DNA from: Phoenix dactylifera
Taxonomy: Eukaryota > Streptophyta > Magnoliopsida > Arecales > Arecaceae
Reading direction: 5' to 3'
Length of the DNA: 64,000 bases
Assembly (NCBI RefSeq): GCF_009389715.1
Contig: NC_052407.1
Span: 6,792,475 to 6,856,474 of the forward strand
Shown in pieces: positions 11,053 to 22,550 of the stretch (within the stretch, counting starts at the first letter, position 1; each line of letters opens with the position of its first letter). The translations under genes and the position numbers were made by a program. A model generated the notes under the pieces. It had not been told where the DNA came from. It was given only the letters and a program-made list of their open reading frames with translations, and searched no databases.

Positions 11053-12909
11053 ATGGCAGAACGAGAGGGGAACAATGTCAGCAAAAGTTCTCCCCCAAGA
11101 GCACCAGCATTTGTGGGATTGGATGCTATCCGTAGCCGTCGAAAGGGAACAGGAGAGAAGAACTGCTGCGCTGCTGTGGGTTCGAGAAGGGATTTCTGGG
11201 ACCGGCTTTTCACCGAAGGCTACAGAGCTGATGTTCTGGTCCAAACCAATCGCGGCATCATCCCTGCCCATGCTAATGTTCTTGTTAGTATACTTCCATC
11301 TTTCCTTTTTTTTTCTAAAGGTTAAGGGAGGCCAAGAGAGCCATCCAAATTTATTAAAAGGTCAGAAGAGGTGGCTTGCATCCTGGGACTGATAGGCAGC
11401 AGTCCCTGATCAGTATACAAAGAAACAACAATGAGATGGAGAAGATGTGAGCAAGAGAGTGAGATGTGGATACAGAGAATCAGCAGTATACTTCCATCTT
11501 TCTAGCGTTCTCCTTTTGCATTTTTGATTATGATCCAACTCCAAGTAATGTTACTCTTTCTCATGTAATGCACAGGGAATGGCTTCTCCGGTGCTCAAAA
11601 GCGTGTTAAATAATTCAAAGGGCCGCAGGAAATCAATCTCTATTCGTGGTGTTCCCCACGATGCGGTCCGGGTGTTCATTCGCTACCTCTACACTTCATG
11701 GTAACTACAATGACCCATTCCCCTCCTCTCTAATCTTTGGAATTGTAAAGGTTATCTATATCTATATCTATATCTATATCCATATCTGTATCTATATCTA
11801 TCTATCTATATGTATTGGTCTTGTATTTGTTTTCTGATGCTTTAGTTACAGGCAGGAAGAGATGGATCAGTTTGTCATTTCTTTGCTGGTGCTGTCGCAC
11901 TGCTTTTTGATCACCTCACTGAAGCAGGAATGCGTGCAGAAGATGGAGAAGGGATTTCTGACCACGGAGAACGTGATTGATGTATTGCAGCTGGCACGGC
12001 TCTGCGATGCTCCCCGTCTTTGCCTTCTTTGCTGCCGCTTCATTGCAAAGAGCATTGACGCCGTGTCTGCATCCGAGGGATGGAAGGTGATGAGGAAGAG
12101 CAATCCAGAGTTAGCAAAGGAAACTGTGAAGGCCATCAAACATGATGAATTGGTGAGTTATTCTTCCATTTGAAGATTAGGTGTTCTGAAAGCTTTCTAT
12201 TTCTTAAGCTATTATTCATCTGCAAATACTTGAGATCGTACGTTTTGTTCTTTTCTGGAGTTTGCTACTTTGATTGTCTGCTGATTCCTTTTCTCTTTTC
12301 AGAGAAAGAAGGAAAGGTTGAAGAAATTGGAGGAGAGGAAGATATATATACAGCTGCACAGGGCAATGGAAGCCTTCATTCACATCTGCAGAGATGGGTG
12401 TCGAACAATTGGTCCAATTGACAAGGTCCTTAAAGGAAGTGATGCCCCTTGCAATTTCCCTGCTTGCAAGGGGCTTGAGTCCCTTGTTCGCCATTTTGCA
12501 GGGTGCAAGAACAGAGTTCTTGGTGGTTGCTCTCATTGTAAGAGAATGTGGCAGCTGCTCGAACTCCATGCGAGCTTGTGTGACCAAACGGACGAGTGCA
12601 GGGTTCCCTTGTGCAAGTATTATTCATTCATACATACATACATACATACATACATTCATTCATTCATTCATTCATACATATATACATACATACATACATG
12701 CATGCACGCACGCATACATACATACATGCGTGCATGCATGCACGCATACATACATACACTTTTTGTTGATAGCTAAAATGCGGTGACCTTTTTGTAGGCA
12801 ACTTAAGGAGAAGATGCAGTACCGAAAGAAGAAGGATGACATAATGTGGAATATGTTGGTAAGCAAAGTACTCGAGGCAAGGATCTTTTCTGGTGCACCC
12901 TTTCTCTAG
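11053..12909 (+). CDS. BT4-like: BTB/POZ and TAZ zinc-finger protein (BT family), five exons
   Basis: Exons are 11053-11283, 11576-11700, 11852-12152, 12303-12616 and 12798-12909. All introns are GT-AG and the phases join without a break to give 360 aa. The BTB/POZ domain spans about residues 52-160 ([49 protein letters not shown]). A BACK-like helical stretch follows ([32 protein letters not shown]). The TAZ zinc finger spans about 245-325, with HxxxC (HICRDGC), [19 protein letters not shown] and [18 protein letters not shown]. The basic C-terminal end ([26 protein letters not shown]) corresponds to the calmodulin-binding region of this family. BT proteins are plant-only, calcium/calmodulin-linked transcriptional scaffolds that also bind CUL3. 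The ATG is the first in frame and fits family length. BT4 rather than BT1/2 is inferred from motif wording. Confidence 0.9.
11754..11810 (+). repeat. TATC-rich microsatellite in BT4-like intron 2
   Basis: An imperfect TATCTA/TATC run lies within the second intron, about 40 bp before the splice acceptor at 11851. Confidence 0.8.
12618..12759 (+). repeat. Compound tetranucleotide microsatellite in BT4-like intron 4
   Basis: Blocks of ATTC, ATAC, ATGC and ACGC units alternate over about 140 bp. They begin within about 5 bp of the exon 4 splice donor (GTATTATTC). The repeat nearly fills the 181 bp intron, leaving about 40 bp before the acceptor at 12797. The run is open in several frames, which creates spurious Tyr/Ile/His ORFs. 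Confidence 0.9.
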
Positions 12910-13580
12910 TCTGTCCTTGAGAGTTCCCTCCCAGATGTGGAGTCCTCTTCTCAGAAGTTTGTAATTGTATATATTATGTAACAAAGATTTCATCGGTGTG
13001 TCAATTTGAAATAGCATCTATTCTGTAATTTTTCACTTGTCGAAGCTAATATTTGAGCATCCAATCTTAAATTCATGAAGCAGCCTGCGATTTCTATAAG
13101 TTCTGTTCACCTGACAATTTGAATGATTTGTGAGTCTGCGTGGATTCACGATCTCATAGAAACAGATCAATTATTAAGTTCGAATTTAGTCATTCATTTT
13201 ACTCAAAAAATTTAGTCATTCATCTGTTAGTATGAACTTGATATGGACTCACTAGTGAGTGAAGCTAAGATCCATGTATCACATTATGTATCACATTTGG
13301 CTATGTAGGAACAGCTGTATCTTTGAGGGTGTGCATCAGATTTCCATTGTTACTATTCTCAAAGCCCAGATTTAGGCCTCTGAATTCATCCATGCAAATG
13401 CCTATGGAAGATTATGATAGTGAGGGAAATCTGGAGTTCCCATTCAAATAGTCTCTACGCATCTTGAGATGGTCTTCATAACTTAGAAGCCTTCACCTCA
13501 TAGCTTCCTCAAAATCAACTTCGATGACGGCAGGATTCATCATTCACGACCATAGCTCCTCTTTAGTGGCGGTGAGGGGA
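12910..13580. other. BT4-like 3' flank and intergenic DNA
   Basis: The 3' UTR of the BT4-like gene probably lies within the first 150-250 bp, but no polyadenylation signal is decisive. The rest has no recognised feature. Confidence 0.4.
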
Positions 13581-13584
13581 TGTC

Positions 13585-13880
13585 GCCGCCTTCATGGCAC
13601 AACGGTCCCTTAGCTGAGCTGAGAGAGACATGGAAACATCTTGCTTTTGCAATTTTGGTCCTTAAGCCTTCCAATATTGTGCTTGAAGGAGACACTAAGA
13701 CAGTAGTTAGCTGGCTATCTAAGCCAATCGATATGAATGATACGTCTCACCTTGTTTTGGTAGATAGTAGAGAGATGATATCTACGGTGTCCGATTTCAG
13801 TGTCATTAACATCTATAAAGAAGCAAACAGTAGTGTTGTAGACTATAGCTTCACTTGTATCTCATCACACCAATAACATG
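13585..13880 (+). pseudogene. LINE RNase H domain fragment
   Basis: The frame at 13580-13876 reads PLAELRETWKHLAFA, then IVLEGDTKTVVSWLS, then a C-terminal YKEANSSVVDY. This matches the RVT_3 RNase H of plant LINEs (ELR helix, LEGDS/T core, EAN..D motif). The first catalytic strand is lost or decayed. It ends at a stop just before the LTR-like sequence at 13.9 kb. It is diverged from the copy at 14.4-14.8 kb and lies on the opposite strand. Confidence 0.6.
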
Positions 13881-13902
13881 CTTCGAAGATGTTATGCTCC
13901 AG

Positions 13903-14930
13903 CTTGTTGGAATATTTCAAAATTCCAAGTTTGCCCTTCTTTGTCTTTTGTCTTTTTGTCTAGTGTACTTTCTTTAGTCCCACATTGGAAAGGCATAAAA
14001 CTCAAAAGATCTTTATATAGTATTCAACCTTTTAACTTGGTGAAGCAAAGAAAGAAAGTAGCCCACGCGCGCATGAGCCCAATGGAGGTCCAAGCCAAAA
14101 TTGGCGAATCCGATCCGGAAACGTTTAACCGGGCGCGTCGCGCTCGATTATCACGCGCAGGGGGGGACCCCCCCTGTTTTCTGTGTTCCCGAGAGGATAC
14201 TTCCTCTCTCTGGTTCCCGAAAGCCTCTCTCTCTGTTTTCTGTGTTCCCGAGAAGATACTCTCCTCTGTTTTGTTTTTCTGAGCGCTTCTGGGCTGTTCG
14301 ACAAGATCACTGCATCTGCGAGTGTGCGCTTGGAGTGATCCAGTTGTTGTATCCTGGAGGATAGGCCGCTATTACCTGCTACACCGAGATTCATTCTCTG
14401 AGGGGGCGCGATCTATTCTTTTTTTTTTTTTTTTTTTGCTGAAAACGGATGCTTCATACAGTACGGGTACGAATACACCCAATAAGATCAAAATACAAAA
14501 TCTCGCGGAGTGCCAATGGCAGCTCTGCCTCCCTCGACCAAAGGGCATACCCCGAGTGGTGGGCCGCATGGGCAGCCACCCAATCAACTGCCCCATTGGC
14601 CTCCCTGAATACATGCTTGGCCAGAAAGGCCCCCTCCTCACACATCATCACAATATCGCGAATCAAGGGATGGTCTGTGCCCTCACCCCTCAATCCCCTC
14701 TGTATCCACCGGACGACAGTGGCCGAGTCACCCTCCAAAATAATCGAGCTGGCTCGCAATACTACCCGCGCATGTCGAAGGCCTGCCCAGGCTGCACGCA
14801 GCTCTGCTCCAGGAACTGATATATCGAACAACTGGCGCGATCTATTCTTAAGGACAGTGAAATCACGCCTCAACTGATAAGTTCTTCCTTCTCTCCATCT
14901 ATTATTTTACTACACAGCTCTTGTCCAGTT
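13903..14930 (+). mobile_element. Possible Ty1/copia LTR or LTR fragment
   Basis: The segment starts TGTTGGAATATTTC and carries TAGTCCCACATTGGAAA, a phrase common in plant copia LTRs. A TATA-like TTTATATAG lies near 14012. A GC-rich transcribed-type stretch contains a duplicated CTGTTTTCTGTGTTCCCGAGA (about 14174 and 14236). It is interrupted by the LINE at 14421-14834. The right end is not defined and no second LTR is in the window, so the type and limits are tentative. Confidence 0.35.
14421..14834 (-). mobile_element. 5'-truncated LINE insertion with target duplication
   Basis: A poly-T tract starting at 14421 (the LINE poly-A tail on the minus strand) and the sequence to 14834 are bounded by GCGCGATCTATTCTT at 14406-14420 and 14835-14849, a perfect 15 bp target duplication. 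On the minus strand it encodes the C-terminal RNase H of ORF2: GAELRAAWAGLRHARVVL, IILEGDSATVVRW, then FREANGAVDWVAAHAAHHSG. The frame is uninterrupted. Reverse transcription therefore stopped early and only about 400 bp integrated. The clean duplication and open frame suggest a fairly recent event. Confidence 0.85.
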
Positions 14931-17680
14931 CCGAAATATTTCATACTCTGATGCCAATACTTGTATTTATACCCGGGCTATGTAATCTAGCCTCCCCATC
15001 CAATAAAAAAAAACTAACGAGAAGCAATCTGAGAGCATCTTGTATGAACTCAGAAGCCAAACCAGTTGCAAAATACCAAAATCCTACAAGTCTCACCAAC
15101 TAATGAATGTGCTTTTCCCACTAAAAACAATCTTATGACCTTCCATTATGAACAGTTCAACGTTTATAATGAACTCAGGAAAACTAAGATCCAATGAGTT
15201 CGACAGAAATCCCTAGAAGCTTGAGTAGTCTCAGTGCACTCTGAAAAATTCTTTTTGATATAGTACAGTAATTAACAATAATATCTCCTAGTACAAGGGT
15301 AGAGAACAAAAACTAGTAAATGAGCTAGGTGTATTTTCTACTTCATGATCATTTATGGTCATCAATTGAATTTGATGACGTTGGTACAACAAAAAACGAG
15401 ATACTGCTTGCCGTTCCCTGCTTAAGATAAAAGCTCGTGCTCAAGAGACCATTTTGCTGTCTAATAAGTCTGAATAGAGAAAGCATTGTATAATTATCTA
15501 GATAAACCCTCGAAAGAAGCATTGTATAATTGTCTTGTCTCAAGTTTTTCTTCCCCCTCCTGAGATACCTAATTGGTCTTGGCAAACTATGTATGACAGT
15601 TTGCAGTCACAGTCACCCAACTGTTAAAGGATTCATGATCACAAAAATCAACGAATTATTGAAGAGAGTTTCATTATTTGTGAACAACAAATTGACCAAA
15701 TTATTCAGCAAAATTATTTCTCAATGATTCGGACACTTTCACGAACTATTTAATCATTCATTAATTTATCAAATTATTCATGCTTGAAATTGAGATATCT
15801 ATGTATCATTATTGGTGTCATGTAACTGCTGCTGCCTCTGTCTTATTTGTTAATTACTTCAGTTCACCTCTACATAGTCAGGCGCTTGTATCAGCATGAT
15901 TAGTAGCTCTGAACTTGGGAGGATCAAATTATATCAGACATGTGAACTACCAATAACCTGTTCCCAAAAAACGTTCTTGAACATCATGTTAAGGCCATGT
16001 CTCGTATGGATTTGGTTAATCAGGAGCAGCTGGGTTCAAATTCATGTGGAAATAAGGCCATGGTACTTCATAAGAAGAAAACAGGACTCATCTTCAAATT
16101 GAGGGAAGTTAGGAGCAAGGGATAGCAGAATTTTCGTGCAAATGCTATCTTCAACATCAATCACCATATGGTATTCTACTGAAAAACACAAAAACCACAA
16201 TACCAAACAAGCCCCTATGATCTTCTACTTTCGTTTTTCAAAAAAATGTAAATGAAATTCATTAGATTATGTGTTGCATTTCCAGGCAGTGATTTCATTA
16301 TTATATGATTCTTTTATAACTTTTCCCAAAGAATGATGACAGATTAGTTGTGATCACTAATGTACATAATATCATTGCACCACATGAAAGTTCTTACTTA
16401 TAGGTTTAGGTCTTCCAATTCATTATAGCTCATTAAAACCTGAATTTAATGATCACTAGAAAAAGTCACTATTAACTGGCATAAACTGAATTTCTTCCTC
16501 AAAACTATATATCATTTTGCTTCAAACTAGTTTAAAAAATTGAGCCATCATATAAAATCTAGAGGTTGGTCATGATACCAAACTTGCAGAGGGATCCCAA
16601 ATCTTAGATCTAGGCAATGTGATGTAAAAGGACTTAAGAAAGGAATAAATGTAAACCAAAACTAACACAAATTCATGAATTGCAGATGCTTCAGAGGGAC
16701 TGATCGCCCATTCTTTTGTTCTCATTGTCTTGACATCTAGATGTAACCTAACAGACCCCTTGCTTGAGAAAATTCGAAACTAACATAAAGATCAAGTAGG
16801 TTGACAACCAACCAGTGCTCTATGTTTTAAACATTATGATTCATAGATGTGTCTGCAGGAAGTGTTGAGAGAGTCAAAATCTTGGGATGCTTTGTAACTA
16901 TGAACAATCCATGATTCTCATTTTTGCTCCCTTTTCTTGAAATCTCAACAATACCTACTTTTCTTTGTACAACTGACCCCTTGCCTGAAAACACTTAAAA
17001 TAAAGATGGGATAGGTTCCCAACCTGCCAACACTTTGTCTCGAGAAGTTGGATTTTAGATGTCACAAAGAGAATATAATATAAGCTAATACAGAGATACC
17101 GTTATAATTGACTTCTTGATTTCAAGTAACTTGTTTTGGTGCATCTTTTCCAAATTTTTGGTATTGGATCCAAGAAAAATATTGATATATATCATAAAAT
17201 TACACCATTTTTCGTTCACCTCTTCATTGTTAACTTATTTTTCATTTTTCTATATGTTCTTTTTTGTCTAAATTTTAGTGTCTCTTTCTTAGTCATGTAG
17301 TCAAAAATATCATAAACATGCATGTCGATCTTGATCTGTCACTGAACTATGCAAGTAAACATACATTATAATCATCTTCTTTCGTAGCTAATTTTCAAAA
17401 CTGCCTTGCGCTGTTTACTGTACAGCTATTGGGAAATTATGTGCATGCAACCATAACATTGTGCCATTGGGAAATTATGAGAGCAAGAAAACATCAAATT
17501 GCACCAAAAATTGAAGTAACTAACGAGAAATGGTGATTATATTTTTTTATCACAAAAATGGAAAAGAGGTCCTTTTGTCACCCTACGAGCTATCAAAATA
17601 AAAAGTAACTTCTCTTGGTCTCCAACGTTTTTGTTCAACATGCTTTCTTGGTGTTCAAAACTTCATCGATTTTCTTGCAA
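14931..17680. other. Intergenic, no recognisable gene
   Basis: AT-rich sequence with only short, unrelated frames. No domain, RNA gene or clear repeat was recognised. Confidence 0.4.
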
Positions 17681-17783
17681 ATGTTGAGTGACCATATAAA
17701 TGAGGTTTTATTGGTACAATTTTTAAATAATGTGAAGTACTTGGCTTCATCTTCTAGAGATGGCACAGTCCACATACATATGG
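17670..17783 (+). pseudogene. Single WD40 repeat exon remnant
   Basis: The + frame reads MLSDHINEVLLVQF, then NNVKYLASSSRDGTVHIHM. This is one WD40 blade with the usual H..EV....F....YLAS.S.D.T spacing, closest in wording to WDR26-type proteins. It is followed directly by a splice-donor-like GTAAGCAGG. The terminal W of the blade is replaced (HIHM for IIW-type). No neighbouring blades were found on either side, so this is most likely an orphan exon from a decayed or translocated copy. Confidence 0.45.
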
Positions 17784-18304
17784 TAAGCAGGAATGTTAAC
17801 CTATTAACAATATACTAGAATAATGATGCCACCTTCAATATTTCCAGTATATTCATTTATGCTACTGCAACCAAAGATTATGCTTCTCCATGGTATCGTA
17901 AGTGCTCATGCAACCGAACATGAAAATAGACTGTTAAATGCACAATATAGTGTCTTGAGGAAGATAGGGAAAATGAGAACTAATATCTGAAGATGTTGAC
18001 TGATCCTGTTTGTCTTTATTGATATACAAAATCAAGAACAAAAAATCAAGCAAGTATATTGTCCAACTTATTAGTTATTTCACGCGAGCTTCTAATATTT
18101 TCATGTTTCATTCTATCAATGTTCCGAAAAGCTATACCTAACTATGCAAATCTAGTGCCTCCAATGTGTGCTCATGCCAAGCATTAGTAGTCATGTTAAG
18201 GAAGCCGCATAATTAAGTATAGTGTTCCATAAAGGTCGATAATAGTGCTTCTAAATATAAAGAATAGTGGACAAAGCTAATCTGGTATAAGAAAACAAAG
18301 TCGT
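17784..18304. other. Intergenic, no recognisable gene
   Basis: AT-rich spacer up to the target duplication of the Pack-MULE-like element. Nothing was recognised. Confidence 0.4.
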
Positions 18305-18314
18305 AGACTTACAT

Positions 18315-19488
18315 AGGCCTGTTAACGAGCCGAGCTGCTCGGGCCCGGCTCGGGCTCGGCCCGGTAAAAGCTCGGCTCGAGCTCGGCTCGTTAGTCAAAC
18401 GAGCCCGAGCCCGAGCCCAAAATAAAGCCCGTTTAAACTCGAGCTCAAGCCCGAGCCCGAGCCCGAGCAGCTCACGAGCCCAAATGGGCTCGTGACACCA
18501 CCACCACCACCCCCACCCCCCAACCCAACCCACCCCACCCCACCCACGCTCGTGACTCAAACCATTTTTGACCCTCCCCCCAGATCCCCCCACCCCACCC
18601 GGCCACCCCTCTTCTCTGAAAATTGCTCTCAACCCGCCTCCCCCGAGGGTCCCGACGACCTCCTCCACGCCTCCCTCGACGTCGTCGCCGAGGGCTTCCG
18701 CACCTCCGAGCTCGGATTTCCCAGGACCCTCTCCGCCGCCCCGCCTCGCTCGGATCGACCTCCTCCACGCCTCCCTCGACGTCGTCGCCGAGGGCTTCCG
18801 CGCCCCCAAGCTCAGATCCCCCAGGACCCTCTCCACCGCCCCGCCTCGCCCGGATCGACCTCCTCCACGCCTCCCTCGACGACCTCCTCCAGATCCCCCA
18901 GGCCCAGGACCCTCTCCGCCGCCCCGCCTCCGCCCCCTGGACCGACTGCCTCCCTCGCCCGCCTCGACCTCCTCCGTCCTCTAGGCCCACCCCACCGCCG
19001 CCGCCTCCCTCGCCCGCCTCTACCTCCTCCACCGAGGGCTTCCGCGCCTCCGAGCTCGCTGCCATCGCCGCTGCCTGCCCCAACCTCTGCCACCTCCTCG
19101 CCCCCGGCGTCTTCAACCCCCGTAGCCCCACTACTTCGAGTTCGTCGACGACGCCTCCCTCCTTGCCCTCGCCGCCACTTGCCCCCGTCTCTCCCTCCTC
19201 CACCTCGTCCACCCCTCCACCCTCTCTCCCGCTCGCCCAATCCCGATCCCCAGGACCACATCCCCATCCCCGGGCTTGGGCTCGGGCTCGGGCTCGAGCT
19301 CGGGCTTGTAATTGAAACGGGCTTTACGAGCTCAAGCCCGAGCCTTTGATGTGCCAAACGAGCCCGAGCCCGAGCCCAATACAGAGCTCGGTACCGAGCC
19401 CGAGCCCGAGCCCGAGCCCAAGATTCTGTGAAACGAGCCGAGCCCAAACCTCCCAGGCTCGGGCTCGGCTCGGCTCGTTAACAGGCCT
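18315..19488. mobile_element. Pack-MULE-like TIR element carrying captured gene DNA
   Basis: The ends are AGGCCTGTTAACGAGCCGAGC and its inverse. The 10 bp AGACTTACAT lies on both sides (18305-18314 and 19489-19498), equal to a 9-10 bp target duplication as expected for Mutator-like elements. The terminal regions, about 170-220 bp, are rich in GAGCCCGAGCCC repeats and share AAAGCCCGTTT internally. The interior is extremely GC-rich compared with the AT-rich surroundings and contains a host-gene fragment. No transposase is encoded, so it is non-autonomous. A hAT origin would need an 8 bp duplication, which does not fit. Confidence 0.7.
18655..19235 (+). pseudogene. Captured MAX2/D3-like F-box LRR gene fragment
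   Basis: Within the TIR element the + strand reads TEGFRASELAAIAAACPN, then LAPGVFNPR, and after an ~8 bp frame-shifting interruption YFEFVDDASLLALAATCPRL and LLHLVHP. The order and wording match the LRR region of the strigolactone/karrikin F-box protein MAX2 (rice D3). Upstream, a ~104 bp unit with ARIDLLHASLDVVAEGF is repeated about three times (18655-18885). This appears to be a duplicated part of the same region (RLDLL....TEG). It lacks an F-box, most LRRs and an intact frame, so it cannot encode MAX2. Long Pro/Arg ORFs in other frames are composition artefacts. Confidence 0.6.
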
Positions 19489-19498
19489 AGACTTACAT

Positions 19499-22400
19499 GA
19501 TACAGATTTGTACTTGATTAAGATTAGAACCACATACAACCAGAATATAAGGTCAGCATGAACAAATGAAGTAGAAAGAATTAATTAATCTGGTCAAGCA
19601 ATCAGATAATTAGAATTTAACCTAATATCTGAATTGTATTGAATTAATCTGAAAATATGATGTTCTACGTTGTAGCTTGTTAGACTGCTGCTACTGCTTC
19701 TCTGCTTTAACTGTGTAGGTGCGATCTAATGCAGCTTCCACAATGGTATCAAAAAGTAGAGGATCATATGAGGGGAGAGAGAGAGATGAAAGTCAAGAAA
19801 GGGAAAAAAAATAGAGATGTTATTTGATAAACTTGATTTTGTTGCGCGTATGAAGACGAGAAGAGAAAACAAAAAGAACACAACAAAACTAGATGAGGTT
19901 ATTCACCACTCACCTTATTTAGCTCCAGGCATCCATGTAAAGCTATCATTGATCTTAGCCTACATGACTGAACCCTTAACCTTCTAACATAACTTTACCA
20001 CTTTGCCCCCAAACAATACACCTCTACTATGCCTTAACATTATCTAGACCCTAACCATAGAGGGTTGACCAAAAAGCATGTCATTCAAACTTTCAACAAA
20101 TGGACCCCCATAATCTATTTGTAATAAAATTTCCCCCAATTTGACTTCATATTTAATACTTGTTTCATTCTCTCCTAAACCCTGAGTTAACCTACCTAAA
20201 TTCGCAACATTTGTCAACCCTTTGAATGTCAGAATTGGGCCATTTGCCTTAAATTATACTACTTAACCCCAGGTTTTGTGCAGTAGTTTAAGCTAGCCTA
20301 CATTATAGACCCATCTTCAAAATCTCCAAACTGCAAATTAAAACACCTAAAACTTTCGCTTTCTTTCACACTCCACAGATGAACCACAAAATTTCAATTA
20401 GAACTATCCTTCTAACTGCTTTAATCAGAAATCAATTTTAGGCTGGTAACCCCTCGCCCATGAACCCAAACAATTACTGCAGAAAGATGCTTATCCAAGA
20501 CTCTTATGCTTCAATTTCGATCCATTTGACACACCCTCCCCTACACCTCACACCCTCCCCTACATGATCATTAATAGTCTCTTATCTGCTAATACAATTT
20601 CCTGTTCTCCAATTTTTTCCATGCCTCCATCTCCAATGAACTATTAAAAACCATATCGGACGGTTCTATTTTCCTCCAATTTCCTCCATCCTCCACCTTC
20701 CCTTTGATGTTACCTCATCTCAAGAATACCTACTTGCACATAAAACTTTACACCACCCATGCACCAAACTATTCATTCCACTCCTTACATGCGATCCAAC
20801 CCATGACTCTTCTTTTTGGATATACTAGATGGCTAGTGATGATCTCCATATATCCCACCACAAAATGACCATATCACAAAAATATAACCATCAAGACTGG
20901 ATGCATTAATTAGCTTCTACTAGGTTACAGAAATCATATTAGCTGTAATTTTACTAAACCAGTCTGACATGGCATGGTAAGACATGAAAGTGCAAGAGGA
21001 TAGAACATGTAGCTTTTCTATGAGAAATTGTATTATCACTAGATACAAAAGATTATGATGAATATTGTTTAGAATAAGGTTGCTTCTTTCATCTTTATTC
21101 AAAAGAAAATTAAAAAATGCTCTTCTCTCAATAGCCATAAATGAAAGGAGGTTTCTCCAATTTAGATGAACTAGTGTTATCTTAAAAGATAGGTAGAGCA
21201 AGATGCATAGAATGGAGTTGCTTCTTTTATAGCCAAAGCAGTTTGCTGTGGGCAACTTGAAGAGCAAAGATTCATAATCTATCTTAGAAAATAAATTATG
21301 GTGCATAATAGAATCTATGTTGATACAACAATTCTACATATTTTAAATGCTCTAATAAAGATGAGAGGAGAATGAGCAACCCTTGGGGTTGAACCTACTG
21401 TGTAGGGAAGGAATTAGATAGAGATCAGATACAGTGCTGCCAAAATGATGGCAAGATTGTTGAAAAATGCTGAAAGGTCAAGTGTAAGTGTATGTTATAT
21501 ACATATTAGCTATATATGTATGAAAATTTGCATCTATCGATGTCTATGTATAACAAAAGAGACCAGCATAACTGGATGTGGATGTGGGGACCATGCATCG
21601 CACCCCTCTAGTATAAAGATGCATCCGCCTTAATAAATGTTTCCCTTGATGTACATTCACTCGCTAATAAATGAAAGATAAAGAAATGTGAGTACATAGA
21701 CTAAACTAGTATCTTTATCAGAAATACTACAAATATCATGATTGATGGGATTACAACCATCTATCAAATGCTCCTTCCTCTCAAGTCTTGAATAAACTAG
21801 ACAAATCAGACCTACCAAGCAGTAATGTGTATAAATATTTGGATGGCTGCATGCATCTATGCATGTAAATACAATGTTTCTTTCATGTGTATATGCATGA
21901 AGAGTTTATATAGATAATGGAAAACTCATGCATCCAATAGATAGAAATGTATTAAACCAATTTTTTTCATAATGGGAAACCAAATCTATTTAAAATATAT
22001 TCAAAAAAAATCAGTACCCAGCATATCAACTGGATAAATCGTGAAAGAATATTGGTGCTTAAGTGTTTTTCTTTATTTTGATGAGGTGATTGAGGGATGG
22101 GGCATTTTCCAAAAGAAGTAGATAGGTGTGTAATATAAGTATCAAGTGCAAGCAGTAAAAATGTGCAAATCACTCTCTCATAATAGAATTTATTTGACCA
22201 TCACAAAGCATAACTAAACCAACAAGCCTCGTCCCTCCTGGAGAAATCACCTTTGCCTTTATAATTTAGAAATGATAAAAGAGAAAAAGGAAATAGATGC
22301 CACTTCTACCTCCATCAAGAAAAATGAATTAGGAATACAAACCACTACTGTCACCATGACCATTAGTGAAAGAAGAATCCAGAAGTCTAGAGTATGGCCT

Positions 22401-22550
22401 TGACATATGTAAGTTCATAAGTTGACAAGCTAAAAAATGAAGCATAATATTAGGAATACAAAGAAAAGAATATAAATGTAAGAAAAGAAAAGGTGTGTTG
22501 AGTTAGAGGAGGAGGGAGGCTTAATTTTCCTATTTAGTAGATATCATATA
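19499..22550. other. Intergenic, no recognisable gene
   Basis: AT-rich DNA. Frames at 20920-21306 (minus) and elsewhere have no recognisable domain. No clear mobile element ends were found. Confidence 0.4.

Noticed and set aside
12318-13017. ORFs rich in Tyr/Ile/His or Cys/Met/Val across 12.6-12.8 kb on both strands
   Set aside because: They are translations of the intronic tetranucleotide microsatellite.
18309-19447. Several overlapping 130-285 aa Pro/Ser/Arg- or Gly/Glu-rich ORFs on both strands
   Set aside because: They arise because the captured DNA is extremely GC-rich with few stops. Only one broken frame matches a protein family.
20920-21306. 128-codon minus-strand ORF
   Set aside because: No motif recognised, no splice or promoter context. 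Probably chance in AT-rich DNA.
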